Notes: generated by a model not told the origin, from the sequence alone. Counted from the first letter of the stretch, positions 24,731 through 34,270 are shown. The stretch: DNA of 64,000 nucleotides from DATJGR01 sp041739525 (GCA_041739525.1 JBGSNQ010000103.1:49785-113784); one strand, 5' to 3'. A program made the numbers and translations.

Positions 24731-26383
24731 ATGGGAATGCAGAGAACGCCGCTGTTGATGCACCGTTTGCTCGATCGCGGTGCCCGGGTTGCCCCAGGTG
24801 AAGAAATCGTCACGGTGACGGCGAACGGGACGCGCCGCCAGACGTATGCGCAACTACGCGACCGGTCGCATCAGCTGGCGCACGCGTTGCGCGATGCCGG
24901 CATCGTGGTGGGCGACCGGGTCGGCACTTTCATGTGGAACGGCTCGCGCCACCTCGAAGCGTATTACGCGACTGCGGGCATGGGCGCGGTGTTGCACACG
25001 CTGAACATCCGGCTCTCCGACACCGACCTGAACTACATCATCAACCACGCGAAGGTGAAGTTGATCATCGTCGACTCCGACGTGTTGCCGCTGCTCGAGA
25101 AGTTGCAGGGCAGGATTCCGACCGTGGAGCGCGTCGTCGTTGCCACCGAGGAAGGCTTCGAGAAATGGGACACCGCGTTTCCGAAGGCGGTCGACTACGA
25201 AGCGTTCATCAAGGGCAAGCCGACACGCTACGAATGGCCCGAGATCGACGAGAACTCGCCGCTCGGTCTCTGCTACACGAGTGGCACCACCGGCAATCCG
25301 AAAGGCGTCGAATACGAACACCGGTCGCAGTACATGCACACGATGGCGCAGTGTATGACCGACTCGATGGGGCTCTCCGGTACCGACACATTGTGCGGCA
25401 TCGTGCCGATGTTCCACGCGCAGGGTTGGGGTTTGCCCTGGTCGGCCACGATGCTCGGCATGAAGCAGGTGATGCCGAGCCGGTATATGGACCCCACGCG
25501 CCTCGCCGCGCTGATGGCCGCAGAAGGCGTAACGATTTCGGCCGGCGTGCCGACGATCTGGCAAGGCATCAAAGCCGCGTATGAGGCGAATCCCGGCAAG
25601 TACGATCTGTCGAAGCTGTCGCGGTTGACGTGCGGCGGTTCGTCACCGCCGCCTTCGTTGATCCGTTGGTACTGGGACACGCTAGGCGTCGAGATGATTC
25701 AAGGCTGGGGCATGACGGAGACGAGCCCCCTCGCAACGTTGTCGCGCCGCGTGATGAAACGCTCGCAGTTGAAGCTCACCGAAGACCAGCGTTTTGCCAA
25801 TGTCGCGAAAGCAGGTCAGCTTATGCCTGGTCTCGAAATCGACATCTTCGACGAACAGTTCAAGCGGTTGCCGCACGATGGCGAAACGGTCGGTGAGATT
25901 CTGATTCGCGGGCCGTGGATCTGTTCGGAGTATTACAAGGACGCGCAACCGACCAAGTTTCATAATGGTTGGTTGATCACCGGTGACGTCGGCAAGATCG
26001 ACCCGGAGGAATACCTGATCATCAGTGACCGCTCGAAAGATCTCGTGAAGAGCGGCGGCGAGTGGATCTCCTCGGTAGATCTCGAGAATCACATCGTCGG
26101 CCTCGCCGGCGTTGCACAGGCGTGCGTCGTCGGAAGGCCACATCCGAAGTGGGACGAGCGGCCGATTGCACTGGTGGTGAAGAAACCCGGCAGTGAAATC
26201 GAAGCAACGAATGTCATCGCACATTGCGCAACGCAGTTCGCGAAGTGGCAATTGCCCGATGACGTGTTGTTCGTCGAAACGATTCCGCTGACGAGCACCG
26301 GCAAGATGGACAAGAAGACGGTCCGCGCGCATCTCGATTCGCGCGGCTATGAACTGCCCGACCTGCGCGGAAAGACAAACTAA
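24731..26383 (+). CDS. Medium/long-chain acyl-CoA synthetase
   Basis: A 550-residue ANL enzyme with LCYTSGTTGNPKGVEYEHR, MIQGWGMTETSPLATL and IISDRSKDLVKSGGEWISSVD, plus the C-terminal lysine in TSTGKMDKKTV. It resembles medium/long-chain fatty-acid ligases of the FadD type, including methylmercaptopropionyl-CoA ligase relatives. It is the third acyl-CoA synthetase within ten kilobases. The start is the ATG after GTGGGAGTTAG. It is read separately from the divergent thioesterase pair. Confidence 0.92.
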   Translation: MGMQRTPLLMHRLLDRGARVAPGEEIVTVTANGTRRQTYAQLRDRSHQLAHALRDAGIVVGDRVGTFMWNGSRHLEAYYATAGMGAVLHTLNIRLSDTDLNYIINHAKVKLIIVDSDVLPLLEKLQGRIPTVERVVVATEEGFEKWDTAFPKAVDYEAFIKGKPTRYEWPEIDENSPLGLCYTSGTTGNPKGVEYEHRSQYMHTMAQCMTDSMGLSGTDTLCGIVPMFHAQGWGLPWSATMLGMKQVMPSRYMDPTRLAALMAAEGVTISAGVPTIWQGIKAAYEANPGKYDLSKLSRLTCGGSSPPPSLIRWYWDTLGVEMIQGWGMTETSPLATLSRRVMKRSQLKLTEDQRFANVAKAGQLMPGLEIDIFDEQFKRLPHDGETVGEILIRGPWICSEYYKDAQPTKFHNGWLITGDVGKIDPEEYLIISDRSKDLVKSGGEWISSVDLENHIVGLAGVAQACVVGRPHPKWDERPIALVVKKPGSEIEATNVIAHCATQFAKWQLPDDVLFVETIPLTSTGKMDKKTVRAHLDSRGYELPDLRGKTN

Positions 26384-26404
26384 GAGGCAAACTAGAAACG
26401 CGAA

Positions 26405-26434
26405 CCGCGTGCGTTGCAATCGCCGCGCACGCGG
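26405..26434 (+). terminator. Inverted repeat after the acyl-CoA synthetase
   Basis: CCGCGTGCG and CGCACGCGG form a perfect nine-base stem with a 12-base loop, 22 bases after the synthetase stop and 15 bases before the TPP riboswitch. It lacks a T-run. Its place between the two genes makes a termination role plausible, so that the riboswitch-controlled receptor is a separate unit. Confidence 0.45.
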
Positions 26435-26448
26435 CAGACAATCGCGCC

Positions 26449-26535
26449 TTACCTAAGGGGTGGCCGCAAGGCCTGAGACACCGATCCGGTGGACCCTGTG
26501 AACCTGATCCGGGTAATGCCGGCGTAGGGATAGGT
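26449..26535 (+). ncRNA. TPP (THI element) riboswitch
   Basis: The core is unmistakable: AGGGGTGGCC, CTGAGACACC, GGACCCTGTGAACCTGATC and CGGGTAATGCCGGCGTAGGGA, which are the conserved THI-box segments in order. It binds thiamin diphosphate. The TonB-dependent receptor begins 75 bases later, so the riboswitch should repress that gene when thiamin is plentiful. There is no clear terminator T-run between them, so control may act on translation initiation or Rho. Confidence 0.95.
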
Positions 26536-26610
26536 TGAAGGCCTTCTGCTCACCCCCTGCTTCGTCGTCTCCGGATCGTTGATCGAGCTCGTCAATTGAG
26601 CGGAGCGCGT

Positions 26611-28692
26611 ATGCGTCTGAAGACATCTCTCGCAATTGGCTCGTGGGTCTATGCGTTGTGCGCATCGGCGGGCGTGTTTGCGGCATCGGCTCCGGACGAT
26701 TCCATCGAAGAGATCATCGTGACCGGTGAGTTCCGTTCCGACCCGCTGGACGCATTGCCAAGCAGTATCTCGGTGGCCACTGCCGCGCAGATTGCGAGCC
26801 TTCAGGCGCAGCACCTGGAACAGTTGCTGAGCATCATGCCGAACGTCAACGTAGCGAGCGGTGCATCGCGCGCCCGCTATTTTCAGATTCGCGGCATTGG
26901 CGAAACGGGGCAGTTCATCGCGCCGTTGAACCCTTCCGTGGGCACGATCGTCGACCACATCGACTTCAGCGGCATCGCAACCGTGGGCACGCTGTACGAC
27001 GTGCGCCAGGTCGAGGTCTTTCGCGGTCCGCAGGGCACGCTGTACGGCGCCAACGCGCTGGCGGGCTTGATCAACGTCACTACCAACGATCCCACCAAGG
27101 CGCTTGAAGCGGGGGCCACAGTAGAAGGCGGTGACTACAACACGCGCAGCGTCGGCGGTTTTGTATCCGGCCCGCTGTCCGATTCGGTGCAGGGGCGGCT
27201 GGCGATTCAGCAATACGAAAGCGATGGTTACGTGCGGAATCACTTCCTGAATTCGGATAACACCAACAACTTCGACGAATTGACCATCCGCGGAAAGCTG
27301 CACTGGCAGGCCGGCGACGATACATCGTTCGACTTCACCGCTGGCTACATCGACATCGACAACGGCTACGACGCGTTCTCACTGAACAACTCGCGCAACA
27401 CGATCTCGGACCAACCGGGCAAAGACACGCAGAAGTCGGGATTCGGCAGCGTGATCGCGACGTTCACGCAGCCGGAGGCGTTCCTGGTACAGACGATCCT
27501 GGCGCACGCCGATTCCGACATCGAGTACGGCTACGACGAAGATTGGACGTACGTCGGTTTCGACCCCAACGGCTACAGCTCCACCGACCTGTATCGCCGC
27601 GACTGGACTACCTCGTCAGCCGAACTGCGATTTCTTTCGAACGATGCGGGTCGTTTGTTCGGTGACAGCACCGACTGGGCGTTCGGCGTCTACGCGTTGA
27701 AGAGGGACGAGCATCTGCATCGCGTCTACACGTTCCTCACTCCGGATTTCACCAGTCAGTTCCGCGTCGAGCGCGCTGCATTGTTCGGGCAGACGGAAAC
27801 GCAGCTGTCCGATGCCACGAACCTGACCGTGGGGTTGCGACTCGAGCGTCACGACTCGAACTATCACGATGTCGACGGCTCGAAATTCGAACCGAATGAC
27901 AACCTGTGGGGTGGCCGCGTTTCGCTCTCGCATCTCATCCTCACCAACACGATGGTGTATGGCAGCGTGTCGCGCGGCTACAAATCCGGTGGTTTCAACA
28001 CCGAAGGCACGCTCGACGCCGACTTGCGCCAGTTCGATCCGGAGACGCTCTACAACGCCGAAATCGGCGTGAAGGGCAACTGGCGTGACGACACGCTCGT
28101 GGGGCGCGTCGCGCTGTTCTACATGTGGCGCGACGATATGCAAGTGGACACGTCGATCACGAGGATGCGGCCGGATGGTTCGTCGGAGTTCATCGAATAC
28201 ACCGGTAACGCGTCCAAGGGCGACAACTATGGTCTCGAGGGGGAAATCAACTTCCGCCCGACGCAGCGCATCGAGTTGTTCGGCAGCCTCGGCCTACTGT
28301 CGTCGGAGTATCGCGACTTCGTGAACGGTGCCGGCCAGGAACTCGATGGACGCCAGCAGGCGCAAGCGCCCTCCTATCAGTTCTTCGTCAGCGCCCGATA
28401 CAACTGGCCGGGCGGCTGGTTTGCGAATGCGGCCGCCGAAGGAAGGGACGCGTACTATTTCTCGGACAGCAATTCGTTCCAGTCGAAGCCGTACGAGATC
28501 GCTCACCTGAGCGTCGGTCTCAAACGGAACAACTGGGGGGTGACGGCCTGGATGCACAACGTATTCGACAAGGAGTACGCGGTGAAAGGCTATTTCTTCG
28601 GTAACGATCCGCGCATCGACTACGAGCCCGCCGGATACACACAGTTCGGCGAACCCCGCCGCTTCGGCGTTACGCTGGATTGGCGGCTCTAG
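26611..28692 (+). CDS. TonB-dependent receptor, probable thiamin or thiamin-precursor importer
   Basis: A 693-residue outer-membrane receptor with a signal peptide (LKTSLAIGSWVYALCASAGVFAAS), a TonB-box-like segment (IEEIIVTGEF), a plug (about 45-175; YFQIRGIGETGQFI, RQVEVFRGPQGTLYGANALA) and a barrel ending FGEPRRFGVTLDWRL with the C-terminal aromatic/Leu pattern. Receptors behind THI elements are known thiamin importers in other bacteria, so thiamin or a precursor is the most likely ligand. The start is the ATG after GAGCGGAGCG; a TTG five codons upstream is less likely. Confidence 0.92.
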   Translation: MRLKTSLAIGSWVYALCASAGVFAASAPDDSIEEIIVTGEFRSDPLDALPSSISVATAAQIASLQAQHLEQLLSIMPNVNVASGASRARYFQIRGIGETGQFIAPLNPSVGTIVDHIDFSGIATVGTLYDVRQVEVFRGPQGTLYGANALAGLINVTTNDPTKALEAGATVEGGDYNTRSVGGFVSGPLSDSVQGRLAIQQYESDGYVRNHFLNSDNTNNFDELTIRGKLHWQAGDDTSFDFTAGYIDIDNGYDAFSLNNSRNTISDQPGKDTQKSGFGSVIATFTQPEAFLVQTILAHADSDIEYGYDEDWTYVGFDPNGYSSTDLYRRDWTTSSAELRFLSNDAGRLFGDSTDWAFGVYALKRDEHLHRVYTFLTPDFTSQFRVERAALFGQTETQLSDATNLTVGLRLERHDSNYHDVDGSKFEPNDNLWGGRVSLSHLILTNTMVYGSVSRGYKSGGFNTEGTLDADLRQFDPETLYNAEIGVKGNWRDDTLVGRVALFYMWRDDMQVDTSITRMRPDGSSEFIEYTGNASKGDNYGLEGEINFRPTQRIELFGSLGLLSSEYRDFVNGAGQELDGRQQAQAPSYQFFVSARYNWPGGWFANAAAEGRDAYYFSDSNSFQSKPYEIAHLSVGLKRNNWGVTAWMHNVFDKEYAVKGYFFGNDPRIDYEPAGYTQFGEPRRFGVTLDWRL

Positions 28693-28694
28693 CC

Positions 28695-29075
28695 GTGCCG
28701 GTAACCTATCGATACGACGAGTTCACCAACCGCCTGATGACGCGCTGCGAGGGCGCCGTCACAAAGGCCGAGGTCATCGAGCACTTTCGTCAGCTCGGCC
28801 GCGACTCGCGCTTGCGTCCGAACTGCGACGTGCTGCTGGACCTGACCTTTCAGATGGGACTGCCTACCGCGGAACAGATGAACGACATCGCGGCCTACAT
28901 GGAGGACATGCAGTACCTGGTAGGGTTCGGCCGTTGTGCGTTGATCGCGCCAGAAGATCTTTCCTATGGACTCGGCCGAATGTTCCAGGGATTCGCCTGG
29001 CCCATGTTCACCGGCATACAGATTTTTCGGAACACGGTGGACGCGATTGGATGGCTGGATCGGGAAAAGGAGTGA
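28695..29075 (+). CDS. SpoIIAA-like (STAS/SEC14-type) small protein
   Basis: A 126-residue protein (GTG start) three bases after the receptor stop. The pattern VTYRYDEFTNRLMTRCEG, CDVLLDLTFQMG and GFGRCALIAPEDLSYGL resembles the SpoIIAA-like family of small single-domain proteins, whose function is unknown. No signal peptide is present. Its tight spacing puts it in the thiamin receptor transcript, so the riboswitch probably also controls it, but a role in thiamin uptake is only guessed. Confidence 0.6.
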   Translation: MPVTYRYDEFTNRLMTRCEGAVTKAEVIEHFRQLGRDSRLRPNCDVLLDLTFQMGLPTAEQMNDIAAYMEDMQYLVGFGRCALIAPEDLSYGLGRMFQGFAWPMFTGIQIFRNTVDAIGWLDREKE

Positions 29076-29163
29076 TTGCCTGGTTGGGGTGGTTGACGGC
29101 TGATCGGTGTTCCGGGGCCGCTCAAGCCATCCTGTCTGTTGTGAATTGACAGGGCGCTTAAGG

Positions 29164-29183
29164 CGCGGCCATCCATGGCCGCG
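29164..29183. terminator. Palindromic stem between convergent genes
   Basis: CGCGGCCAT and ATGGCCGCG are perfect inverted repeats with only CC between them, 88 bases after the SpoIIAA-like stop and 38 bases beyond the crotonase stop. Being symmetric between convergent genes, it may end transcription from both sides. It has no T-run and the loop would be tight, so this is tentative. Confidence 0.4.
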
Positions 29184-29221
29184 ACATGCCCCCACGTCCG
29201 CCGTCATTCGAAGCTCCAACC

Positions 29222-30025
29222 CTACCGACCTTTGTAGGTCGGTTTGCGTTTCTGCATGAATGCGGCCGGTCCTTCCTTCGCGTCCTCGGTCTGAAAGACA
29301 GGGCCGGAAATTTCCGACTCGATCTTCAAGCCTTCGCGCTCCGGCACCCCGAGACACGCGCGGGCGGATTTGCGGATCGCTTTCACTGCGATCGGACCGT
29401 TCGCGGCGATCTTCTCGGCGATCTCCATCGCTTTCGCCATCACCTGGTCGGCAGGCACCACGTAATTCAGAAAGCCGATGTCTTTCGCTTCGTCGGCGCT
29501 GATCAGATCGCCGGTGAGCAGTAGCTCCATCGCTTTGGCAAAGGGTAGTTGCGCAGGCAGACGTACCGTCGAGCCGCCTGCAGGGAAGATCGCCCACTTC
29601 ACCTCCTGCACGCCGAACTTGGCTTCGGGGCACGACACGCGAATGTCGGTGCCTTGCACCATTTCCATTCCACCGGCGATGGCGTGGCCGTTGATGGCGG
29701 CGATCACGGGTTTCTCGGTGTCGAAGTTGCGCAGCAGCGCGCGCGACGTGATGTTCGGTTCCTTGATCACGCGATGGTCGAACTCGTTTTCGGGTTTGCG
29801 CGCGCCCGAGATCATCGGGATCAGCTGGCCGAGGTCGGCGCCGGCACAGAACGCGCTGCCTTTGCCGGTCACCACGATGACGCGAACGTTGTCGTCTTCC
29901 TTCGCGGCGCTCCAGGCATCGGCGAGGCGCACCGCTACTTCGGGATTGATCGCGTTGCGCGCGTCGGGTCGGTTCAGCGTGACGATGGCCACGTGGCCTT
30001 TTACTTCGTAGTCAACCAATGCCAT
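29222..30025 (-). CDS. Enoyl-CoA hydratase/crotonase family protein
   Basis: A 267-residue crotonase: VAIVTLNRPDARNAINPE, GKGSAFCAGADLGQL (oxyanion hole), INGHAIAGGMEMVQGTDIRV (second oxyanion glycine) and a PFAKAMELLLTGDLISADEA segment. In classical hydratases two glutamates act as acid/base; position one here is Met-Glu-Met, consistent with a hydratase or dehydratase variant, so the exact reaction is open. It overlaps the upstream MFS transporter gene by 14 bases, so the two are translationally coupled. Its substrate is likely an enoyl-CoA. Confidence 0.9.
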   Translation of the reverse strand: MALVDYEVKGHVAIVTLNRPDARNAINPEVAVRLADAWSAAKEDDNVRVIVVTGKGSAFCAGADLGQLIPMISGARKPENEFDHRVIKEPNITSRALLRNFDTEKPVIAAINGHAIAGGMEMVQGTDIRVSCPEAKFGVQEVKWAIFPAGGSTVRLPAQLPFAKAMELLLTGDLISADEAKDIGFLNYVVPADQVMAKAMEIAEKIAANGPIAVKAIRKSARACLGVPEREGLKIESEISGPVFQTEDAKEGPAAFMQKRKPTYKGR

Positions 30026-31406
30026 GTCTGGCTCCTGCTGGGGTTTGAGTGAATGAAGAGGGTTCGAGCGCGAGTTCGGCGCTGTCGCGTTCCTCGACGA
30101 TGGCTTCGATTCTGTCGAAGAGCATGTAGAAGGCGAAGCAGCACAGCGTGACGAACACGCCCGAACCGAGGAAATACATGTGCCAGCCGAGATACTGCGC
30201 GATCACGCCGCCGATGCCGAGCGACGCCGCACCAGCTGCGGTTGCCGCGACCACGAACGCGGTGTAGTCGGTGGCCGCCTGAGTTTTCGACGACCACTTC
30301 AGTCGCGATGCCGCCATGGCGATCGTCAGGAACGACGGCAGGATGATGCCGTTCAGCGTGACGAGGAACACCACGAGCAGGCTCGGCTTTTCGATCGAAC
30401 CCATCCAGATGATGGGGATCACGGTTGGGATCATCAGGAAAGCGGAAACGAGGATCGTAGTCTTGTAGCCGAAGCGGTTGAGGAACCACGCGGTGAGCGT
30501 TGCACCGATCACCGTGCCTAGCAGCGTCGCGGGCGCCAGTATCAACGGACCGATCTGCTTGACGGTGAAACCGACATCGACCAGGTAGGCGATGTACAAA
30601 CTCGCGATCAGCCCGCCGCCGAAGGCGACCAGCATCACCAGCGGCAGAATGATGCGCGTGTCGGGTCTGCGGAACAGTTTGATCAGGCTCGGGCTTTCGC
30701 CGCGATCGCGCCGTCGTTCTGCCTGTGGTGGTGGCGGCGGCTCGCGGCGGATGATGCCGGGCAGCGAGAACAGAATCAGCAGCGCCGCGGAGGTAGTGAC
30801 CGCGGCCGGCCATCCGTACGTGCCATAAACCCATGCAACCCCCGCCCACGACGCGAATTGCGCAACGTGCCGACCGATGTCCATCACGGCCGCGCCGACA
30901 CCGCGTTCTTCGTCGCGCAGGTTCTCCACCGTGTAACCGTCTATCGCGATGTCCTGCGTCGTCATGAACGTCGTCTTCACGATCAGAATGGCGATGATGA
31001 TCCACAACGTCGCGATCTCGGGTTCGAAGAGCGCAAGCGACAGGTAGGCGGCGGCGCCGAACAGCGTGCACGGTATGAACCAGGTTTTGCGTAGACCGAT
31101 GCGGCGCGACCCGATGCCGTCGACGTAAGGCGCCCACAGCGGCCGCAACCATGTCGGAATGCTGGGCAACACGAATATCCAGAACATGTCGAGCGGCAGA
31201 CCTTTCTCCCGATAGATTGCCGTCAGCATCAGGCCGAAGAATGCAGCCGGGAACACCTGCCCCATATGCAGGCCGAGTATCGCGGTGAACTTGCCGAGCG
31301 TGGCGCGATCGCGAAACACGTCGCGCAGGGTGAACGAGCCGGTGTGCGCGGTGCGACCTGATACGGGCTGCCCGGTTCGCAGCGGATCCGCGGTGATTTC
31401 GGTCAT
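30012..31406 (-). CDS. AmpG-like major facilitator permease
   Basis: A 464-residue polytopic protein with about twelve hydrophobic segments and an MFS domain. The region PSIPTWLRPLWAPYVDG and TTQDIAIDGYTVENL matches the AmpG/acetyl-CoA-transporter group (Acatn-like), and GSGVFVTLCCFAFYMLF ends the last helices. AmpG imports muropeptides; relatives carry other substrates, so specificity is not assigned. The start is at 31406. Being coupled to an enoyl-CoA hydratase suggests import of an acid or thioester-related metabolite rather than muropeptides. Confidence 0.85.
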   Translation of the reverse strand: MTEITADPLRTGQPVSGRTAHTGSFTLRDVFRDRATLGKFTAILGLHMGQVFPAAFFGLMLTAIYREKGLPLDMFWIFVLPSIPTWLRPLWAPYVDGIGSRRIGLRKTWFIPCTLFGAAAYLSLALFEPEIATLWIIIAILIVKTTFMTTQDIAIDGYTVENLRDEERGVGAAVMDIGRHVAQFASWAGVAWVYGTYGWPAAVTTSAALLILFSLPGIIRREPPPPPQAERRRDRGESPSLIKLFRRPDTRIILPLVMLVAFGGGLIASLYIAYLVDVGFTVKQIGPLILAPATLLGTVIGATLTAWFLNRFGYKTTILVSAFLMIPTVIPIIWMGSIEKPSLLVVFLVTLNGIILPSFLTIAMAASRLKWSSKTQAATDYTAFVVAATAAGAASLGIGGVIAQYLGWHMYFLGSGVFVTLCCFAFYMLFDRIEAIVEERDSAELALEPSSFTQTPAGARHGIG

Positions 31407-31479
31407 TTGTCCCTCCCCGGGACGTTCGACTCTACCGGTCGAGGCGTGGGTAGACCAGCCGCGCGCAGATACCGGAACA

Positions 31480-32409
31480 CTAGCCCAGCTTCCGCTCGCT
31501 CTCGAAACGTCGCGGCGCGCCGGTGAGCGGATCTACGAATTCGAGCGCATGCGCCAACAACTGCAGCGGCCGTGTGTAGTCGTCAGGCGCCTCGGGTTGC
31601 AGCACTGGGTAGAGGCGGTCGCCGAGAATGCCGGCGCCGAGCGCCGCGAGATGCACGCGCAATTGATGGGTGCGGCCGGTACGCGGCTGCAGCACATAGT
31701 GCCAGTGGGTTGCGTGTCGCTCGCGTACGTCGATGGTCGTTTCGCTGTTCGGGGCACCGGCGACTTCTTGCATCCGAAAGAACTGCGCGGCTCTAGCGAT
31801 ACGACTGCGGTGAACGTGCGGGAACGTCAGCTGTGGGAGCGCTGGTGCCAGCGCTTCGTAGTACTTGTGCATGCGGCGCTCGCTCGTCTGGTCGCGGATC
31901 TGGTCGTGGAACAGCGCCTGATACCGCGCGCGCGTCTGCGGATTGGGCGACAGCATCACCAGGCCTGCGGTGCCGCGGTCGATGCGGTGCAGCGGAACGA
32001 GCTGCGGAATGTCGAGTTGTTCGATAAGTCGCGTCAGCAGCGTCTCGCGCGCGTGGCTGCCCGCCGGCATCACCGGAAGAAAGTGCGGCTTGTCGGCGAT
32101 TACGAGGTGTTCATCGCGATACAACACCGTCGCCTCGAACGGAATCGGCGTTTCCGAGCGTACTTCGCGGAAGTAGTGCACGCGCAGGCCGTACCGATAC
32201 GCGCGTTCGGGCTCGATCGAACGTCCGTCGCCGTCGAGTACCACGCCACGCCGCATGCGTTCGCGCCACTCTTCGCGCGCGATTCGCGGGAAGCGCGCGC
32301 ACAACGCATCGAGCACCGTCGTCCAGTCGCCGCGCGGCAGATGCACCGTGCTGGCCGGAACGCCGTCGCGCGACAGTAGCGGAGTGTTGGAAGCCGTTCG
32401 GGAACCCAT
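31480..32409 (-). CDS. RluA-family pseudouridine synthase
   Basis: A 309-residue RluA-type synthase. The catalytic segment is LVPLHRIDRGTAGLVM with D144 in HRID where the family usually has HRLD. ADKPHFLPVMPAG precedes it and PRTGRTHQLRVHLAALG forms the C-terminal RNA-binding signature. It converts uridine to pseudouridine in rRNA or tRNA; which site is unknown. An S4 domain is not visible at the N-terminus. Confidence 0.9.
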   Translation of the reverse strand: MGSRTASNTPLLSRDGVPASTVHLPRGDWTTVLDALCARFPRIAREEWRERMRRGVVLDGDGRSIEPERAYRYGLRVHYFREVRSETPIPFEATVLYRDEHLVIADKPHFLPVMPAGSHARETLLTRLIEQLDIPQLVPLHRIDRGTAGLVMLSPNPQTRARYQALFHDQIRDQTSERRMHKYYEALAPALPQLTFPHVHRSRIARAAQFFRMQEVAGAPNSETTIDVRERHATHWHYVLQPRTGRTHQLRVHLAALGAGILGDRLYPVLQPEAPDDYTRPLQLLAHALEFVDPLTGAPRRFESERKLG

Positions 32410-32471
32410 CCGTCGATGGGAACGAAATTTCGTTTGTGTTTCAATGCGCGCCTTCCCACGGTCGCGCAGCC

Positions 32472-33449
32472 ATGCCGCAAATCCTCGTTGATAACCTGGA
32501 GAAACGTTTTCGCGTGGCCGCTCGGGATCCCGGCATGTGGGGAGCGGTGCGCGGCCTGGTGCGACGGCGTTATCGCGAAGTAGTGGCGCTGCACGGCGTT
32601 TCGTTCGGCATCGAAGCCGGTGAGATCGTCGGCTATATCGGTCCGAACGGCGCCGGCAAATCGACCACCATCAAAATTCTGTCCGGCATCCTCACTCCCT
32701 CGGGCGGCCGTTGTACGGTGAACGGACTGGTGCCGTGGCGTGATCGCGTTGCCCACGTGGCGCGCATCGGCGTGGTGTTCGGCCAGCGCACGCAGTTGTG
32801 GTGGGACTTGCCGGTGGCCGAGTCGTTCGACCTGTTGCGCGACATTTACCGGGTCGACAAGGCGCGCTTCGCTCGGACCCGTGAAGAGCTCGTCACGCTG
32901 CTGGACCTGGAGCCGTTGCTCGACACACCCGTGCGGCAGCTGAGCCTCGGTCAACGTATGCGCTGCGATCTTGCGGCTTCGTTGCTGCACGAACCCGACA
33001 TCGTGTTCCTCGACGAGCCCACGATCGGCCTCGACGTAGTGTCGAAACTCGCGATCCGCGATTTCGTGCGGCGTCTGAACAACGAGCGCGGCGTAACGGT
33101 GCTGCTGACGACGCACGACATGGACGACATCGAAGCGTTGTCGAAGCGGCTGATCGTGATCAATCACGGCACGTTGCTTTCCGACGGCACCGTCGCGGCG
33201 CTGCGCGCTCGATACGGTGCCGAGCGGCGCGTAACGGTGGAGTTCGATCGCGCGCCGGAGTTGCGCGACGGCTTCGCCGCTGCCCTGGTGGAACAACTCG
33301 GCCATCGCGCGACGTTCACGGTGGAAGGACGCAATGCCGCAACGTTCGTGGCCGAACTGACCGCCCGCCACGCCGTACACGACCTGGTGATAGAGAACCT
33401 GCCGATCGAAGAGATCATTACGCGCGTGTACGAGAGCGGCCGTGGTTGA
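32472..33449 (+). CDS. ABC transporter ATP-binding protein (ABC-2 export type)
   Basis: A 325-residue ATPase with Walker A GPNGAGKST (57-65), signature LSLGQRMR, Walker B IVFLDEPT and a TTHDMDD switch His. It resembles COG4586-type ATPases that work with two small permeases, as here. The start is an ATG 13 codons into a longer reading. The next permease's GTG start overlaps its end by eight bases. Confidence 0.94.
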   Translation: MPQILVDNLEKRFRVAARDPGMWGAVRGLVRRRYREVVALHGVSFGIEAGEIVGYIGPNGAGKSTTIKILSGILTPSGGRCTVNGLVPWRDRVAHVARIGVVFGQRTQLWWDLPVAESFDLLRDIYRVDKARFARTREELVTLLDLEPLLDTPVRQLSLGQRMRCDLAASLLHEPDIVFLDEPTIGLDVVSKLAIRDFVRRLNNERGVTVLLTTHDMDDIEALSKRLIVINHGTLLSDGTVAALRARYGAERRVTVEFDRAPELRDGFAAALVEQLGHRATFTVEGRNAATFVAELTARHAVHDLVIENLPIEEIITRVYESGRG

Positions 33450-34269
33450 CGCGGCGCGCCCTTACGTTGCGATGCTCGGGGCGCGCTTTCGGATGCTGCT
33501 GCAGTATCGCGCCGCGGCGTTTGCCGGTTTTGCTACCCAACTGTTCTGGGGGGCGATCAAGCTGATGATTCTGGCGGCGTTTCTCGCTGCCAATCATCAG
33601 GCGTCGCCGATGAGCCTGCCGCAGATCGCGGCTTATGTCTGGCTCGGCCAGGCGCTGCTCGGCGTGCTGCCGTGGAACGTCGACACGGAACTGCAGGAGA
33701 AGATGATGAGCGGCGCGGTTGCGTACGAACTGTTGCGCCCGGTCGATCTCTACGCGTTCTGGTATGCGCGCACGATGGCGCTGCGCACGGCGACCACGTT
33801 CATGCGGATGATCCCGATGATCCTGTTCGCAGGCGTGCTGATGCCGCTGTGCGGCCTCGGTGCGTGGGCGCTGCCGCCGCCGGTGAGTGCCGCGGCCGCA
33901 CTGTATTTTCTGATGTCGCTGACGGCAACCGTGGCACTTGCATCCGCGATCACGATGCTGATGCATGTGGCGTTGATCTGGACCTTGTCGGGGCGCGGTT
34001 TCAATACGGTGATGACCGGTCTCGTGATCGTGCTGAGCGGCCTGACCATTCCGTTGCCGCTGTTCCCGGATTGGCTGCAACCGTTCCTGTACTGGCAGCC
34101 GTTCCGCGGCCTCGCCGACGTGCCGTATCGAATCTACAGCGGCAACATCGGCACGGACGTGGCGTTGTTCGAAATCGTCCAGCAGATCGTCTGGTCGGTG
34201 CTGATCGTCGCCGCCGGCTATCTGTGGCTTTCGGTCGGAAAGTCGCGCGTGGTGGTGCAGGGGGGATGA
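33442..34269 (+). CDS. ABC-2 type permease (COG4587-like)
   Basis: A 275-residue protein (GTG start) with six hydrophobic segments, including FWGAIKLMILAAFLAA, FMRMIPMILFAGVLM and VMTGLVIVLSGLTIPLPLF, then LPLFPDWLQPFLYWQPFRG. The last motif is typical of the COG4587/COG3694 export permeases. It overlaps the ATPase gene and lies one base before the second permease gene, so the three form one exporter. The substrate is unknown. Confidence 0.9.
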   Translation: MVDAARPYVAMLGARFRMLLQYRAAAFAGFATQLFWGAIKLMILAAFLAANHQASPMSLPQIAAYVWLGQALLGVLPWNVDTELQEKMMSGAVAYELLRPVDLYAFWYARTMALRTATTFMRMIPMILFAGVLMPLCGLGAWALPPPVSAAAALYFLMSLTATVALASAITMLMHVALIWTLSGRGFNTVMTGLVIVLSGLTIPLPLFPDWLQPFLYWQPFRGLADVPYRIYSGNIGTDVALFEIVQQIVWSVLIVAAGYLWLSVGKSRVVVQGG

Positions 34270-34270
34270 C

